A stretch of 64,000 nucleotides of DNA from Prorocentrum cordatum (taxonomy: Eukaryota > Sar > Dinophyceae > Prorocentrales > Prorocentraceae). The position numbers and the translations under genes are program-made. The notes under the pieces were generated by a model. That model was not told the origin of the DNA. It did no database searches and saw nothing but the letters and a program-made list of their open reading frames with translations. Where the stretch lies: NCBI GenBank assembly GCA_963575745.1, contig CAUYUJ010022559.1:595105-659104 (forward strand), given 5' to 3'. Below, one piece after another: positions 22,001 through 28,961 of this stretch (its first letter is position 1; every line of letters begins with the position of its first letter).

Positions 22001-22242
22001 TGGCCCAGGTGGCCGCGATCGTGGAGGCCAAGGAGGCGCACGCGAGGGTCCAGGCGGAGCGGGCCGCCGCCGAGGCCCAGGAGGCGCTGGAGCGCCAGCG
22101 GATCGCGGAGGCGGTCGCCGCGGGGCTCCCCGCCACGGGGAAGAAAATTATGGAGACGCCCCCCAGTGGAGAGCCAGCGAGCTCGTGCGCCGCCACCCAC
22201 CCGGTGGGCATCAGGGGGGCTCCTCGGCGGGTGTCTGTGTGA
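6796..22242 (+). CDS. Gene B: myosin heavy chain (motor plus repeated IQ-helix tail), split into about 11 exons
   Basis: This gene-level entry covers an actin-based ATP-driven motor. Exons assigned by motor consensus: 6796-7064; one short exon not located; about 13514-13656; 14127-14464; 15092-15296; 15459-15515; 15687-15855; 18828-19345; 19534-19707; 19916-20010; 20208 to about 22.15-22.24 kb. The motor has a GESGAGKT P-loop, NNNSSRFGK switch [10 protein letters not shown] switch II/relay, the YVRCVKPN strut region, and a GATKVF converter end. All catalytic signatures are intact, so I see no sign of a pseudogene apart from one awkward junction near 20.0-20.2 kb. The tail is not a long coiled coil but four or five repeated modules starting with IQ-like motifs. 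I cannot assign a myosin class; alveolate classes are likely. Donors include GT, GC and probably GA. Confidence 0.85.
7220..7560 (+). other. Degenerate Ser/Thr-coding-like repeat within the myosin intron
   Basis: Units of roughly 60-70 bp containing GTGATCTTCTCGACTGAGTC, ACCACGTC and GCGGAAGCGA recur with much divergence. One frame reads Ser/Thr-rich ([20 protein letters not shown]), and the opposite strand has a 143-codon frame (7144-7575) of Val/Ala/Asp-rich sequence. I see no splice logic or family match, so I treat it as a minisatellite-like repeat, not a gene. Confidence 0.4.
8275..8335 (+). repeat. Short tandem repeat GGTTAAATGATGC
   Basis: Three near-identical units of about 20 bp containing GTTAAATGATG follow one another. 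A run of CCCATC units (about 8144-8175) lies just upstream. Both are non-coding. Confidence 0.75.
9133..9325 (+). repeat. Dispersed repeat copy 1 (TTTTGCTTAGCGT family)
   Basis: This ~190-bp block begins TTTTGCTTAGCGTATC and ends near GCCGCGGCACGCTGAGCA. It aligns by eye along its length with 61,753-61,930 (TTTTGCTTAGCGTGTC to GCGACGCTGAGCA). The two copies are diverged but collinear. Confidence 0.65.
9527..9905 (+). repeat. Degenerate tandem repeat (GGATCGTGGCCCTGGGAGCG)
   Basis: About six or seven diverged units of 55-65 bp share GATCGTGGCCCTG, GAGCGCGGATCCAGC and a short AT-richer end. Further isolated units occur near 10,010, 10,210 and 11,575-11,610. Confidence 0.7.
10835..10895 (+). 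repeat. TCC trinucleotide microsatellite
   Basis: A nearly pure (TCC)n run sits in a longer pyrimidine tract (10,725-10,930) in the long myosin intron. Confidence 0.9.
13514..13656 (+). CDS. Myosin exon: P-loop
   Basis: It encodes [20 protein letters not shown] followed by [20 protein letters not shown]. The P-loop codons are at 13594-13617. It matches '...A...M......[14 protein letters not shown]....Y.A'. The donor is GCG|GTGCGC at 13657, phase 0. The 5' boundary is uncertain; CACACGAG ending at 13513 is the best AG after a C-run. The reading frame ends 27 nt past the donor at a TAG inside a palindromic element. Confidence 0.85.
13657..14126 (+). other. Myosin intron flanked by an 8-bp duplication, with a nested palindromic element
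   Basis: The octamer GGTGCGCT is present at 13656-13663 and again at 14126-14133, straddling the two splice points. Just inside are TTGGAGCCG (13664) and, inverted at the other end, CGGCGGCCTCCAA-like sequence ending at 14125. This is the layout of a TIR transposon with an 8-bp target-site duplication. Splicing at G|GTGCGCT and AAG|GTGCGCT keeps the myosin frame. Confidence 0.65.
13676..13850. repeat. Palindromic MITE-like element (TAGGGGATCGACTACAG)
   Basis: The arms TCGAGTAGGGGATCGACTAC... (13676) and its exact complement ending at 13850 match for 31 bp, and the complementarity continues imperfectly to about 58 bp. A partial relative begins at 26,372 (ATCGATTACAGAATTGATT). The interior is AT-richer than the surroundings and has no coding capacity. 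Confidence 0.85.
14127..14464 (+). CDS. Myosin exon: switch I
   Basis: It encodes [20 protein letters not shown], then [13 protein letters not shown], then [14 protein letters not shown] and [12 protein letters not shown]. Switch I (NNNSSRFGK, about 14238-14264) binds the nucleotide gamma-phosphate. The sequence is an almost unbroken match to the myosin pattern from NP(I/V)LEAFGNA to RVxxQxxGERxxHIFxQLL. The acceptor is CTCCAAG|GTGCGC and the donor CTCAG|GTCAGC at 14465, leaving phase 2. Confidence 0.93.
14465..15091 (+). other. Myosin intron carrying a family-1 inverted-repeat element
   Basis: The intron starts with GT at 14465. It contains a segment resembling 44,920-44,960 (ACGCCCGTGTTG...GCAAC) at about 14,500 and a full family-1 element at 14,833-15,050. 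The element is followed by a pyrimidine tract and CTCTACAG at 15,072, but the protein frame needs the next AG, CGCCAG at 15,091. Confidence 0.6.
14833..15050. repeat. Family-1 inverted-repeat element, copy 1
   Basis: Left end CATAAACACAGACTTTCAGA then GGTCCGCGCGGATTTCTTGG; the right end is the complement, ending CTTATG. It belongs to the ten-member family described in the findings. It lies inside a myosin intron and is followed by a T/C tract suited to a 3' splice site. Confidence 0.85.
15092..15296 (+). CDS. Myosin exon: helix region before the lower 50-kDa domain
   Basis: It encodes GNGSRLK... then [20 protein letters not shown] and [20 protein letters not shown]. It matches 'D...F..t..al..lGf......i...vaaiLhLGNi.F'. 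The start at 15092 restores frame with the phase-2 donor at 14464 (AG+T gives Ser); the earlier AG at 15072 would shift frame. The end is either GT at 15297 or a GA donor after CAG at 15290. Confidence 0.85.
15297..15458 (+). other. Myosin intron that is almost entirely a hairpin element
   Basis: 15297-15335 (GTGTTGCTTGAAGTGGTC...) and 15412-15451 are inverted copies, about 34 of 39 positions by eye. The left arm starts with the GT donor itself. The acceptor GGACAG is 7 bp beyond the right arm. CAGGA occurs at both junctions (15288 and 15456), so a GA-AG reading is also possible. Confidence 0.7.
15459..15515 (+). CDS. Myosin mini-exon, 19 codons
   Basis: It encodes [19 protein letters not shown], matching the '...l..aa.LLgv' segment just before the exon at 15687. 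The acceptor is GGACAG and the donor CTACAG|GTTCGA, both phase 0. Confidence 0.75.
15516..15686 (+). other. Myosin intron = TIR element with 6-bp target duplication
   Basis: ACAGGT occurs at 15512-15517 and 15683-15688 and contains AG|GT in both copies. Directly inside, TCGATGGTCCTCAGGACGCG (15518) is the imperfect complement of the sequence ending GAGGATCCTCG at 15682, and the arms run about 45 bp. Insertion with duplication of ACAGGT would create donor and acceptor at once. Confidence 0.75.
15687..15855 (+). CDS. Myosin exon: 50-kDa domain
   Basis: It encodes [20 protein letters not shown], then [20 protein letters not shown] and [10 protein letters not shown]. It matches 'vd...L...l..R.i......i..pl...qA...RdaLak.lY..LFdWlv'. 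The acceptor is CGACAG; the donor is GGCAG|GTCCC at 15856 (phase 1). Confidence 0.92.
15955..16110 (+). repeat. Dispersed repeat (GGAACGCTCT palindromes), copy 1
   Basis: It contains GGAACGCTCTCGGAGCGTTC then GGAACGCTCTGGGAAGGCCG and CGGCGCCCGAGACA. The same order with small changes occurs at 22,405-22,550. The GGAACG/CGTTCC inversions make it a self-pairing block. Confidence 0.7.
16540..16685. repeat. Diverged family-2 element
   Basis: It shares CTGGGCCAAGCCAGGATG, GGGCTCAGGACTGGCC and CCAGGACTGG with the family-2 elements at 18,675, 62,290 and 63,068, and has weak complementary ends (GTGCGCCTGTGG / TATGCACAGCC). It is the most diverged member. Confidence 0.5.
17142..17302. repeat. Family-1 inverted-repeat element, copy 2
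   Basis: It runs from CACGTAAGTTTTCAAGGAGG, GTCCACGCGGATTGCTTAGA to CGGATCCAAGAAGTCC and GCAAATGTATG. It lies in the large myosin intron and is more diverged than the copies at 14,833 and 20,034. Confidence 0.75.
17500..17595 (+). repeat. CAGCA pentanucleotide microsatellite
   Basis: Units of CACAG/CAGCA repeat with few changes in the large myosin intron. Confidence 0.9.
17641..18112 (+). repeat. 91-bp minisatellite, five copies
   Basis: Units start GGGGTGCGCAGGGGGTGGTC and include CTCTATGCGTGCCAGGGTCG and TTTCTCG(A/G)CGCCAGAG. Copies start near 17641, 17731, 17822, 17912 and 18003, with a further partial at 18093 and degenerate ones at about 18,290-18,420. Because 91 is not a multiple of 3, each copy changes reading frame; the long open frames here are therefore chance. 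Confidence 0.92.
18675..18829. repeat. Family-2 inverted-repeat element ending at a myosin splice acceptor
   Basis: Left end CTCTAGAGGATCGAGCGACG AAGTCTAT, right end ATAGATTTCGTCGCCCTAGAG: imperfect inverted repeats. The body contains CTGGCCAAGCCAGGAG and GGCCTGGCCAGGGAGC-like words shared with 62,290 and 63,068. The myosin 3' splice site CCCTAG|AG lies within the right end. Confidence 0.8.
18828..19345 (+). CDS. Myosin exon: relay helix, switch II, lower 50-kDa domain
   Basis: It encodes [20 protein letters not shown], then [20 protein letters not shown], then [11 protein letters not shown] and [23 protein letters not shown]. Switch II DISGFE starts at about 18920. This matches 'iGvLDIyGFE.F..NsfEQL.iN..NE.LQ..Fn.hvFk.E' and '...F.i.HyAG.V.Y...gFl.KN.D' closely. 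The donor is CGAAT|GTCATAAAC at 19346, phase 0. The final six codons (EDETN plus the next R) look inserted relative to the family. Confidence 0.95.
19346..19533 (+). other. Myosin intron = one family-1 element (copy 3)
   Basis: The 188-bp intron starts GTCATAAACCTTCGGAGCTC and ends in CTTCGTCTCCCTCTAG; the right arm (GCGGAGCTCCGAGAGCTGG) complements the left. The element therefore carries the donor at its first bases and a pyrimidine tract plus AG after its right arm. AGGCT occurs at 19326-19330 and just after the acceptor (19534). Confidence 0.85.
19534..19707 (+). CDS. Myosin exon: loop 2 region
   Basis: It encodes [23 protein letters not shown], then an Ala/Gly-rich stretch (surface-loop-like), then [13 protein letters not shown]. 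It matches '..L..d...ll..S.......l' and 'tv...F...L..L'. The exon ends CTTCGG|GCCCCG, a GC donor, phase 0. Confidence 0.9.
19708..19915 (+). other. Myosin GC-AG intron = TIR element with 8-bp target duplication
   Basis: GCCCCGAT (19708-19715) and GCCCTGAT (19916-19923) flank an element beginning CTCAGCGCC and ending GGCGCTGAG, a 9-bp terminal inverted repeat. Removing one duplicated copy plus the element leaves CGG GCC CTG ATG, coding R-A-L-M, which is the expected myosin sequence. The donor GC is the first two bases of the left duplicate, and the acceptor AG is the end of the element. The interior is rich in CGATC and CACGTG. Confidence 0.8.
19916..20010 (+). CDS. Myosin exon: strut/SH1 approach (RCVKPN)
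   Basis: It encodes [31 protein letters not shown]. It matches 'LM..l..t.phyvRCikPN..k.p..F'. The 3' end is placed at the TCCAT of 20006-20010 because joining there to 20208 gives [20 protein letters not shown], the right length for the family. No GT/GC/GA-AG pair fits that junction (see findings). Confidence 0.8.
20011..20207 (+). other. Myosin intron with family-1 element (copy 4) and non-canonical ends
   Basis: A family-1 element fills 20,034-20,188: GAACTTTCGGAGCTCCGCGC at the left and GCGGAGCTCCGAAAGTTCG at the right. TCCAT lies at both ends of the inferred intron (20006-20010 and 20203-20207), so the exact cut can slide by 5 bp, but no position gives a standard donor and acceptor. Confidence 0.6.
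20208..22242 (+). CDS. Myosin last long exon: converter and repeated IQ-helix tail
   Basis: It begins [20 protein letters not shown] and continues through the converter to [10 protein letters not shown], where the motor ends. The tail then shows modules starting with IQ-like motifs at 20551 ([18 protein letters not shown]), 20818 ([18 protein letters not shown]), 21112 ([18 protein letters not shown]) and 21409 ([18 protein letters not shown]), with a degenerate fifth at about 21715. Each module continues with an Ala/Leu/Glu-rich helix, a W-L/E-x-RCC/CP turn and an 'FxTFExAExEL' helix. Spacing is 89, 98, 99 and about 102 residues. A final charged helix ([16 protein letters not shown]) follows. 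The frame closes at 22240-22242, but after about 22,140 the sequence looks non-coding; a GA-type donor (ACGGG|GAAGAA) would join to 22,843. IQ motifs normally bind calmodulin-like light chains. Confidence 0.85.
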
Positions 22243-22404
22243 CTATGCTGTCTGGTTTGGGTGTGCGTTTGTGCGGCGATCCAAAGCGATGTCGTCTAAC
22301 TGAGGACCCGGCCGGCCGCACGCCCCCGTCCCCTCCGCTTTCGACCTACTTCGCCACGTGGCCGCGCGCGAGGCCGTGACCGCCAAAATTGCGTATATCT
22401 GGCA

Positions 22405-22550
22405 GGGCTGGGACAAGGATCAATCCGTTCCAGAGCGGCGTTCCGGGGCGCTCTCAGAGCAATCCAGATTCCAGAACGCTCTGGGAAGGCCGCGGCGCCC
22501 GATACAGCCTCCAGAACCGCCTCATCTCAGAGATTCCGATTTTCATCCCT
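22405..22550 (+). repeat. Dispersed repeat (GGAACGCTCT palindromes), copy 2
   Basis: It is collinear with 15,955-16,110: CCGTTCCAGAGCGGCGTTCC, then CAGAACGCTCTGGGAAGGCC and GCGGCGCCCGATACA. Confidence 0.7.
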
Positions 22551-22612
22551 GTGCGATGTCATGCTCGCCCTGGCTCTCGTTGCGCAGGTTCGCTCTCGTC
22601 GTAGCATACACG

Positions 22613-22775
22613 TTGTTCATGTCTAATGATTCGAAAGTTCTTTGATTTCTGGGGGGCCAAGATCCTTTCATTTCTAATTGTTCTATCCTGGGCCTCCTCC
22701 TGGCCACTAGGGGGCCAGGAACAATTAGAAACGAGCACAATTAGAAATGAGCACGATTAGAAATGAACGACGTGT
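22613..22775 (+). repeat. Dispersed repeat with CAATTAGAAA end, copy 1
   Basis: It contains GGGGGGCCAAGATCCTTT, CATTTCTAATTGTTC, CTGGCCACTAGGGGGCCAGG and repeated (A/C)AATTAGAAACGAGCAC, ending ACGACGTGTAA. The same order occurs at 23,795-23,957. ATTTCTAATT and AATTAGAAAT form inverted arms around a GGCC-rich hairpin. Confidence 0.8.
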
Positions 22776-22842
22776 AACTCTCGCTGCGCAGCCTCGTAGT
22801 CCAGCTTCGTCTTAGCACCTCCGCACGGCTCTCGTGGCGCAG

Positions 22843-23086
22843 GTTCGCCGACGCCGCCCGGCGGGCGAGGGCCGGGCTGCCGCCCGGCTTCGCGCCCGAG
22901 GCCGCCGCGGGGCCGTCCGAGGGCGGGCGCGGGGAGCTCGACGTGGGCCCCTCTGCGCCGCGCGCGCGGCAGGCGCTGCTCGCGGGCGCGGGTCGCGCGG
23001 ATGAGCCGGGCTCGATGGGCAGGGTGGTGGCGAGGCTCACCGAGGATCCGCCAGGAGGAGGATCTCTCGAGGCCTCCCAGATGCAG
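22843..23086 (+). CDS. Candidate exon: possible continuation of the myosin tail
   Basis: After GGCGCAG, the frame reads FADAARRARAGLPPGFAPEA, then GELDVGPSAPRARQALLAGA and MGRVVARLTED. The codon use is GC3-rich like the myosin tail, and the 3' boundary CAG|GTCGGGCAC falls exactly at the start of a family-4 element. The start phase (one nucleotide, then TTC) fits a GA donor at about 22,140 in the preceding exon. No domain is recognised. The link to the myosin gene is inference. Confidence 0.5.
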
Positions 23087-23238
23087 GTCGGGCACGTCCC
23101 CCTGCAGGAGGAAAATGCAGAACTCGTCAAGAAATAGTCTTGGGACGATCTTTCGCCTATTTTTCCAGCTGTTTTGGGGCATGATTTGAATCTTTTCATC
23201 TTTGGCCCAAAATCCACCTGTAGGAGGACATGCCCGAC
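23087..23238. repeat. Family-4 inverted-repeat element, copy 1
   Basis: Left arm GTCGGGCACGTCCCCCTGCA GGAGG; the right arm complements it and ends GACATGCCCGAC. The element starts with a GT that is in the right place to be a donor for the exon ending at 23,086. Other members are at 57,739 and 63,455. Confidence 0.8.
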
Positions 23239-23539
23239 CCAATCCTAGATGGGCGATGATGCGGCTCGATGTGGAGCCCGTGTTTCCCCACGCCGACGTC
23301 GCCGACGCATCGGCGATGCGGCGTGATCCTTCGACGCCCTTTCCTCGGACCCCGTCCAGAATGCCTCTCAGGATCGAAGAACTTCGAAGACCGCGGGTGC
23401 AGGCACGCAGGCGTCGGTGGAGACACGGGAGGGGCGCTCCAGAGGCGAATTGTGGCACAGGGTAGGAGGACACCAAGAAGGAGGGCTCGCGTGTTTTTGC
23501 TGTTTGTTTCATTCCTGCGCGCTCAGCGAGCGTTACCGT

Positions 23540-23560
23540 GGGGGGGGGGGGGGGGGGGGG
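23540..23560 (+). repeat. Homopolymer G run
   Basis: Twenty or so consecutive G residues. The length may be unreliable in any read technology. Confidence 0.9.
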
Positions 23561-23794
23561 CGGAGGCTGACCGAGGATCAGTGGGCCGCGCGCAGACGGG
23601 GGGGGCAGGAGGGAGGGCTTCCTAGAAGCACCCCTGCTTCTTAGACGGCGGGGGCCTCGTCTACAGGTGCAGGGCCGGCGCCTACTAGGAAGCAGCCTCC
23701 TCCTTCCAGACGCCTTGGCCCCTCCCTCTACAGCCGCGTTTTCGCGCCGCCAGATCAGAGGAGAGGAACACCGAATAACAAAACACGTAGACAT

Positions 23795-23957
23795 GGTTCA
23801 TTTTTAATTCTTCGAGAGTTCTTGGTTTTTTGGGGGGCCAAGATCCTTTTATTTCTAATTCTTGAATCCTGGGCCTCTTCCTGGCCACTAGGGGGCCAGA
23901 AACAATTAGAAACGAGCACAATTAGAAATAAGCACGATTAGAAATTAACGACGTGTA
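23795..23957 (+). repeat. Dispersed repeat with CAATTAGAAA end, copy 2
   Basis: Collinear with 22,613-22,775 at roughly 85% by eye. It shares the GGCCAAGATCC start, the CCACTAGGGGGCCAG hairpin and the ACGACGTGTA end. Confidence 0.8.
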
Positions 23958-24146
23958 CCCCCGGGCGACAACGGGCGTTACCGGTGGGAGCGGGGGGAGG
24001 GGGGGGGGCAAGCTAGGTGCGCTCGCGTCAACATCTGACATCCTACCCCTCCCTCCCATCCCTTCCCATTGAGCTACTTCATTGTCCTCTCACCGAATCG
24101 GGCAACATTCTGAAGGACCGGAAAGACTCGGATTTTCAAAAACATA

Positions 24147-24556
24147 GATGAAAACCAAACTCCCGGGAATCCTGTGCGGACAAGGACGCCGCCCAAAAGG
24201 GGGGGCTTTCTGCGGCCCCAAAAATCAACGAATCGACACCGGATGTGTAATCACCTCCAATGTTTTTGCCGGGGAGAATTTTCTAGATTTGGGGCTTCTT
24301 AAAAAGGATCGAAAACGTCGGCGCTGCAGCGGGAGCACGTTTTGGAACAACGAGAGGCGCAGAAATTGGGCCAGCGCTGCAGCGGGAGCACGATTCGGAA
24401 CGAGCGGGAGCGCGGAAATGTGGCCAGCGCTGCAACGGGAACACGATTCGGAAGGAGCGGGAGCCCGAAAATTAGGCCAGCGCCTCTGCGAGAGCAGCAT
24501 TTTAGAAAAAAACGCAAGCGAAAACCCAACTCCGGGGAATCCTGTGTGTAAAAAAC
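24147..24556 (+). repeat. Block framed by ~30-bp direct repeats with an internal 62-bp tandem repeat
   Basis: The outer words AAACCAAACTCCCGGGAATC (24,150) and AAACCCAACTCCGGGGAATC (24,521) are direct repeats. Between them about three diverged units of ~62 bp (24,318-24,500) contain GCGCTGCAGCGGGAGCACG and GGAACGAGCGGGAGCGCGGA. Confidence 0.65.
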
Positions 24557-24920
24557 AGTACGCGGGGGGGTGCCGAATATCTTCCGGACGCCATCAGGGG
24601 AAGTGGGAGAGTAGTATTCATATTGTGTAATTGTGCAGTGCGGAAGTTTCTTTATTCCCGGGCGATAGCGGGCGTTACCGGCGGGGGTGGGGAGGGGGGG
24701 GCAGCAACGTCACGTTTCGCGCCGGCGCCGTCTGGGAAAGTCGAAGATCAATCAAAAACATACTGGAGGTCGGCCGACTTGTGGCGATACACCAAGGGGG
24801 GTGGGGGCGGCCAGGGGCGGTAACGGCCGCTATGGCGAACAATGAAAAAAATGCTCCTCCAGGGTGGTGGCGAGGCTGACCGAGGATCAGAGGAAGAAGT
24901 TCGAAGAACAAAACAAGGCA

Positions 24921-25070
24921 CAAACATGAACTTTTGACGCTCCCAGCGGATTCCTTGGATCTGCGCGTGGCCTCCCTGGCAGCGCCTCCGGCGCCGCCCC
25001 TGGCGCGCTTCGAGGGGGCTTCAGCGCAGATCCAAGAAATCCGCGCGGGTCTCCAACAGTTTATGTTTAC
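24921..25070. repeat. Family-1 inverted-repeat element, copy 5
   Basis: It runs from CAAACATGAACTTTTGACGC, CAGCGGATTCCTTGGATCTG to CAGATCCAAGAAATCCGCGC and GTTTATGTTTAC. It is followed by GCCTTCCTCCAG, a plausible acceptor, but no convincing exon follows. Confidence 0.85.
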
Positions 25071-26228
25071 GCCTTCCTCCAGAAAATGTGCCGACCCCAA
25101 GATGGCCTCACAAAGGCCTGGGAAGACTCCAAGATGGATCAAGACGGTCCAAGAGACTCTCAAGAGACATCGAAAAGGGGGGCAACAGGCCGCTACGAGG
25201 ATCAAGATGCCAAAGTTAGGAGGGACCGAGGGACTAGATGTTGTCAAATCATTCCTTTCATGCAAATACAGATCTGGGCATTCGCTCTTTCCCAGGTTCC
25301 CCACGGCCCACGCCGGCCGAAGGTACTTCCGAGATGATCCCAGTATGGCCCGAGAGGCCTCCAAGATGGTTCCAGACCCCCCCTCGTGGTGCAAACATCG
25401 CGACGGAGGGTGTGTTGAAGTTTCGGCCCTCGGGGACCCTCGCTGGGCCTCAGGACCATCAAAAGACGACTCGGGATGGAGAACGAGCACAAGGGAACGG
25501 TTCGAGACCTCTGGAGGGCGACGTCGCGAAGCTATACGACGTCGGATGTCTGGGTAGGGGAGGGGGAGGTACCGATGCCGCTGCCCGTGCCTCGCATTCG
25601 ACTTGTGTTGGCATTCTCAACGGCCCTTGCCGGCACGGCTGGATTCCCCTTGATAGTCAACGCGCGCCCTGGCGCAGGTCTGGGGAAAGCTCGGGAGAGA
25701 AAAGGAGTATGAATGGCGCGCCGCCTTTGGGGTGAGCCCGCCGGCGGCGTGTTTCTCTCCTTCGCTCTGCGTGCCTGGAAACCTGGAGCTGGTGTTCCCT
25801 GGATGGGCCGATAGGGTCCCCACGGCGGCGCGTCGTCCCTGCTGTTCCCCGACGTCCGACGTTTTTTGATATTGAGCAGCTCCCCGCAAGTCTGGACCCC
25901 TTCCCCGGGAACAGTTTTGCCTCCTGAGTCGTTTTGTTGGCGGTCCAGGGGCCCGCTCACCTGGGGGCCAGACGTGGGCAGAAGCCCTCCGTCGTGATCT
26001 CTTCACAATGAGGGGGATGTCAAGGTTCCCTGTTTGGGTTCCGGGCCATACCGCAGCTCTTCGGAGGTCGCTCGGGACCATATAAGCCCCCGCAGAACGC
26101 CCTCGGCGAGGCGCAGCTGCCGGAAGACAGCCCAGGGCTGGAACGCCGCCGACAACCAGCCGAAACGTGGACAACCGAGAATTTCGAGCCTCGGTCTCCC
26201 TGCGTCGTCAGGGCATCTGCGCCCCCAG

Positions 26229-26351
26229 GAGCGCGACGGGCTGCGCGAGGCGATGCAGGAGGCGCTCGTGGACGCGCTCGGCCGCGAGGAGGCGCTGCTG
26301 GCGGAGTGCCGTGCGTTGCGCCGGGGGGACCCGGCGCCAGGCCCGAGGCCG
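26229..26351 (+). CDS. Candidate exon: short coiled-coil segment
   Basis: It encodes ERDGLREAMQEALVDALGRE EALLAECRALRRG, a heptad-like amphipathic helix, then a Pro-rich end. The acceptor is GCCCCCAG and the donor CCG|GTGGCG, both phase 0, 41 codons. It could belong to the myosin tail or to an upstream part of gene C; nothing in it identifies a family. Confidence 0.55.
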
Positions 26352-26371
26352 GTGGCGTCTAAGAGTCAGAT

Positions 26372-26420
26372 AAGACATCGATTACAGAATTGATTCACTC
26401 CAGATTTGATCCCGTTTGAA
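26372..26420 (+). repeat. Partial copy of the family-3 palindromic element
   Basis: ATCGATTACAGAATTGATTC followed by ACTCCAGATTTGATCCCG matches the left arm at 13,685-13,735 (ATCGACTACAGAATTGATTT, GCCCCAGAATTTATTTTCCC). No second arm is seen. Confidence 0.6.
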
Positions 26421-26554
26421 AGCCGTCGCAGAAAGACGTGTCCAGGGTTCCAGTCGAGGTTGCGCACGATTCTGGATTTCTTCGTGACGGCGGGTCTCAC
26501 GGACAGTAGGGGGGCCGGGGGTGCATCGACTCCCAGTCGCCCATTGATCGCCGA

Positions 26555-26671
26555 TGGGGGCTTGATAGCACACCCCGCCCAGGAACTTGCAGATTCGCTA
26601 GCGGGGGCCTATCTCCGATCTATCGGCGACGTCTCGTCGATTCTAGCCCGATGTTCCCCCCCCCCCCCCCC
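26555..26671 (+). repeat. Dispersed repeat shared with 39.5 kb, copy 1
   Basis: GATAGCACACCCCGCCCAGG, then GATCTATCGGCGACGTCTCG and CGATTCTAGCCCGATGTTCC then a C run. The same order occurs at 39,545-39,640. Confidence 0.65.
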
Positions 26672-27089
26672 CTGAGCTGGTCCCGCCACTACGTTGCCCC
26701 TCCCTGATGAGGGCTGGAGGGGAAGGGCGGATATCATGGCGGGGGCCGTGCGGCCTCCCATATCTCGTGGCCTTTTCCCTCTTCTCTCAGGGCGTCCCCT
26801 GGCCGCCCCTCGTCCGCGCGCGTGCCTCGGGAGAAGACATCCGACGCTGTGACATGTTCGCTCGAGGAGCGGTCCCCAGGGGGCGCGGCCCCTCCCCCAG
26901 CTGGAGTGGTCTTGCGTCTGTGGTCCACGTCGGATCGTCCCGGGGCCCGATGTCGGGCCCCACAGGGGCAAACCTCGTGGAACAACGCCGTGACTGAGAA
27001 GCCACACCGTCGGAGTTCTTTGGGTTCTGGTGCGCTAGCCCCCCGCCCCGTGCCCCCCCCCTTCCCCCCCCCACAGAAGAAACAAGTTG

Positions 27090-27253
27090 CATAAACGGAA
27101 ACATCTGGCGGTCCCCACTGATTTCTTGGATCTGCGCTGGACCCCTTCTGGCGGAGGCTCCGGCGCAACCGCTGGCGCGCTCCGCGCGCCGGGGAGGGGG
27201 CCCAGCGCCGATCTTCAGAGCTCTCTGCTGTCCTTCGAGAGTTGACGTTTATG
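27090..27253. repeat. Family-1 inverted-repeat element, copy 6
   Basis: It starts CATAAACGGAAACATCTGGC, TTTCTTGGATCTGCGCTGG and ends GTTGACGTTTATG. It is followed by a T/C-rich tract and CTCCCCAG at about 27,285. Confidence 0.75.
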
Positions 27254-28072
27254 CAGTCTGTTCTGCCTCTGGTGGAACCTCTCCCCAGGTCTCATGGATC
27301 CCTCCTCTTCTTTCAAGACGTCCCCCGGCCACCCCTCGTCCGCGCACGTAATTATCCCGTGGCCTCGGTGCGCTGACCCCCTCTTCCAGCCCCCCCTCTG
27401 AACTCGTGGTTTTCTAGCAGCAGAGGTCTTGACATTTTCCTGGGGACTGGCGCTGCATCCTGTTGCTCAACAGTCCCTGGGCCCGGCGGGGGCTCCCAGG
27501 CGCGAAAATGCGAAAAAACTTACCGTCGCTATATTTCCATCTATTTTCCAAGGCCAGATGTCCTTCGATTTGATGTCTGTTCAACTCGCGGTTCCTCGTT
27601 TCTCGCTGTGGATCCAGTCTGGATGGTCTGGGGCCCGATGACGAGCCCCAGAGACCGAAATCGAGGGAAAACGCCGCGACGGAAGAACACATGTCGTCTG
27701 AGGTTTGAACTTCCATGCCGTAATTCGGTTCTCTGGCGGCCGTTCGGAACTGTTCAGGTACGCCTGGACCGCCCTTGGCGATGAGCAGCTACTGGAATCC
27801 TGATGCGAGAACACCTGCAGTAACCAAAGAGACTCTCGAGGAACCAACGAGGACCTCCAGAAGTCATAAAGGGGTTCTTCGCCGCAACCTCGGCGATGGA
27901 CGTCGCGGAAAATGCAGCATCGTAGAAGATGATGCTGGAGCCCTGGGCCCCATCTTTTGTGCTGCATTTGCGGGGTTGGGTCGATCCGTGACGGTTTCGG
28001 GGCTAGAAACGTTGCAAGATCGCTAGTTGTGACAAGATCATCGACGCCAGGATCTCAAGGGAATTTTACTTT

Positions 28073-28210
28073 GATGACCGCGCGGGTGGCTAAGGGGATA
28101 GGGGGATTAGAAGTGTATGATCAGGTGGGTTATATCTGGCCGAGCCTAGCTTTCAGGGGGGATGCAGGTGCCGTAACTGGTTTAGGGGGCGGTACAGATC
28201 TGGTATAGGT
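28073..28210 (+). repeat. Local repeat, copy 1
   Basis: GATGACCGCGCGGGTGGCTA AGGGGATAGGGGG, a TATCTGGCC word and GGGGGCGGTACAGATCTGGT. It aligns in order with 28,962-29,092 (GATGAACGCGGGGGTGGCTC, TATCTGGCC, GGGGCGGTGCTGATCTGG). Confidence 0.65.
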
Positions 28211-28961
28211 GGGTGGAGCCCAGTTTGCGGAGTTATCTAGTAATCCTGAACTAGTTTCAGCACGTGTGATCAACTTATAAGCTAGGTTTGACCGGCTATA
28301 GCGGCTAGAACACACCATGGCATCCTTTTACGACCTCTTTGTTCCTTTAGCAGCCCCAGCGGTGATCTCAATTCGAGGAGTTGGGGGCTCTTCGGTGCAA
28401 ATTTGGCGAGGGACGTCAAGAAGAATGCAACGTTGGAGACTGAGCAGTCGAAGGCCAGACTGGCAGATCGGACTGCGCTTCTGGGACCAATCCTGCATCA
28501 GTCCCCTGTATGAATTCCAATCCGGCGCCAACCCGGCGCAGCCCAATCCGGTGTTGACTTTCTCAATCTGATGATCTTGCACGTCGGGTTTATGGTTTGT
28601 GGCCCTTTGGTTTTACGTGTGCAATGTATTTCGTCGGGGCGAGCCAGACTGCATCAGTTGACAGATTGCCAGATTGGTTGCGTCTTCGGATTGACCAGAT
28701 TGTAGCGAGTGCCAGGGTGCACCAGATTGGGATCGCGGCCAGACTGGCCCCGCTAGACAGCCGCCATATTGAAGCATTTCTCAGGTTTCCAGATTGGCAG
28801 CGATGCCAGATGGAATGGAGCCCTGGACCGCATCTGTCTGCTTCAGATTTCGAGCTAGATCGATCCGTGAGGGCCCCTGGGCCCGACACAGTGCAAGTCC
28901 GTCCGCTTCGGCCAAAAAATTAGACGGAAGGGTTGCAGGAGCGGTCTGGGAGCTTGGATGA

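Larger units (their letters stand above)
23239..26228. other. Repeat-rich intron or intergenic DNA
   Basis: It holds a copy of the GATGCATCGGCGATGC-type element (23,255-23,340), a 21-base G run (about 23,540-23,560), a CTTCCTAGAAGC repeat (23,615-23,730), the 23,795-23,957 dispersed repeat, a block framed by short direct repeats (24,147-24,556), a family-1 element (24,921-25,070) and the ACGTCGGATGTC motif in inverted orientation at 25,538 and 25,856. No exon is convincing. Confidence 0.6.
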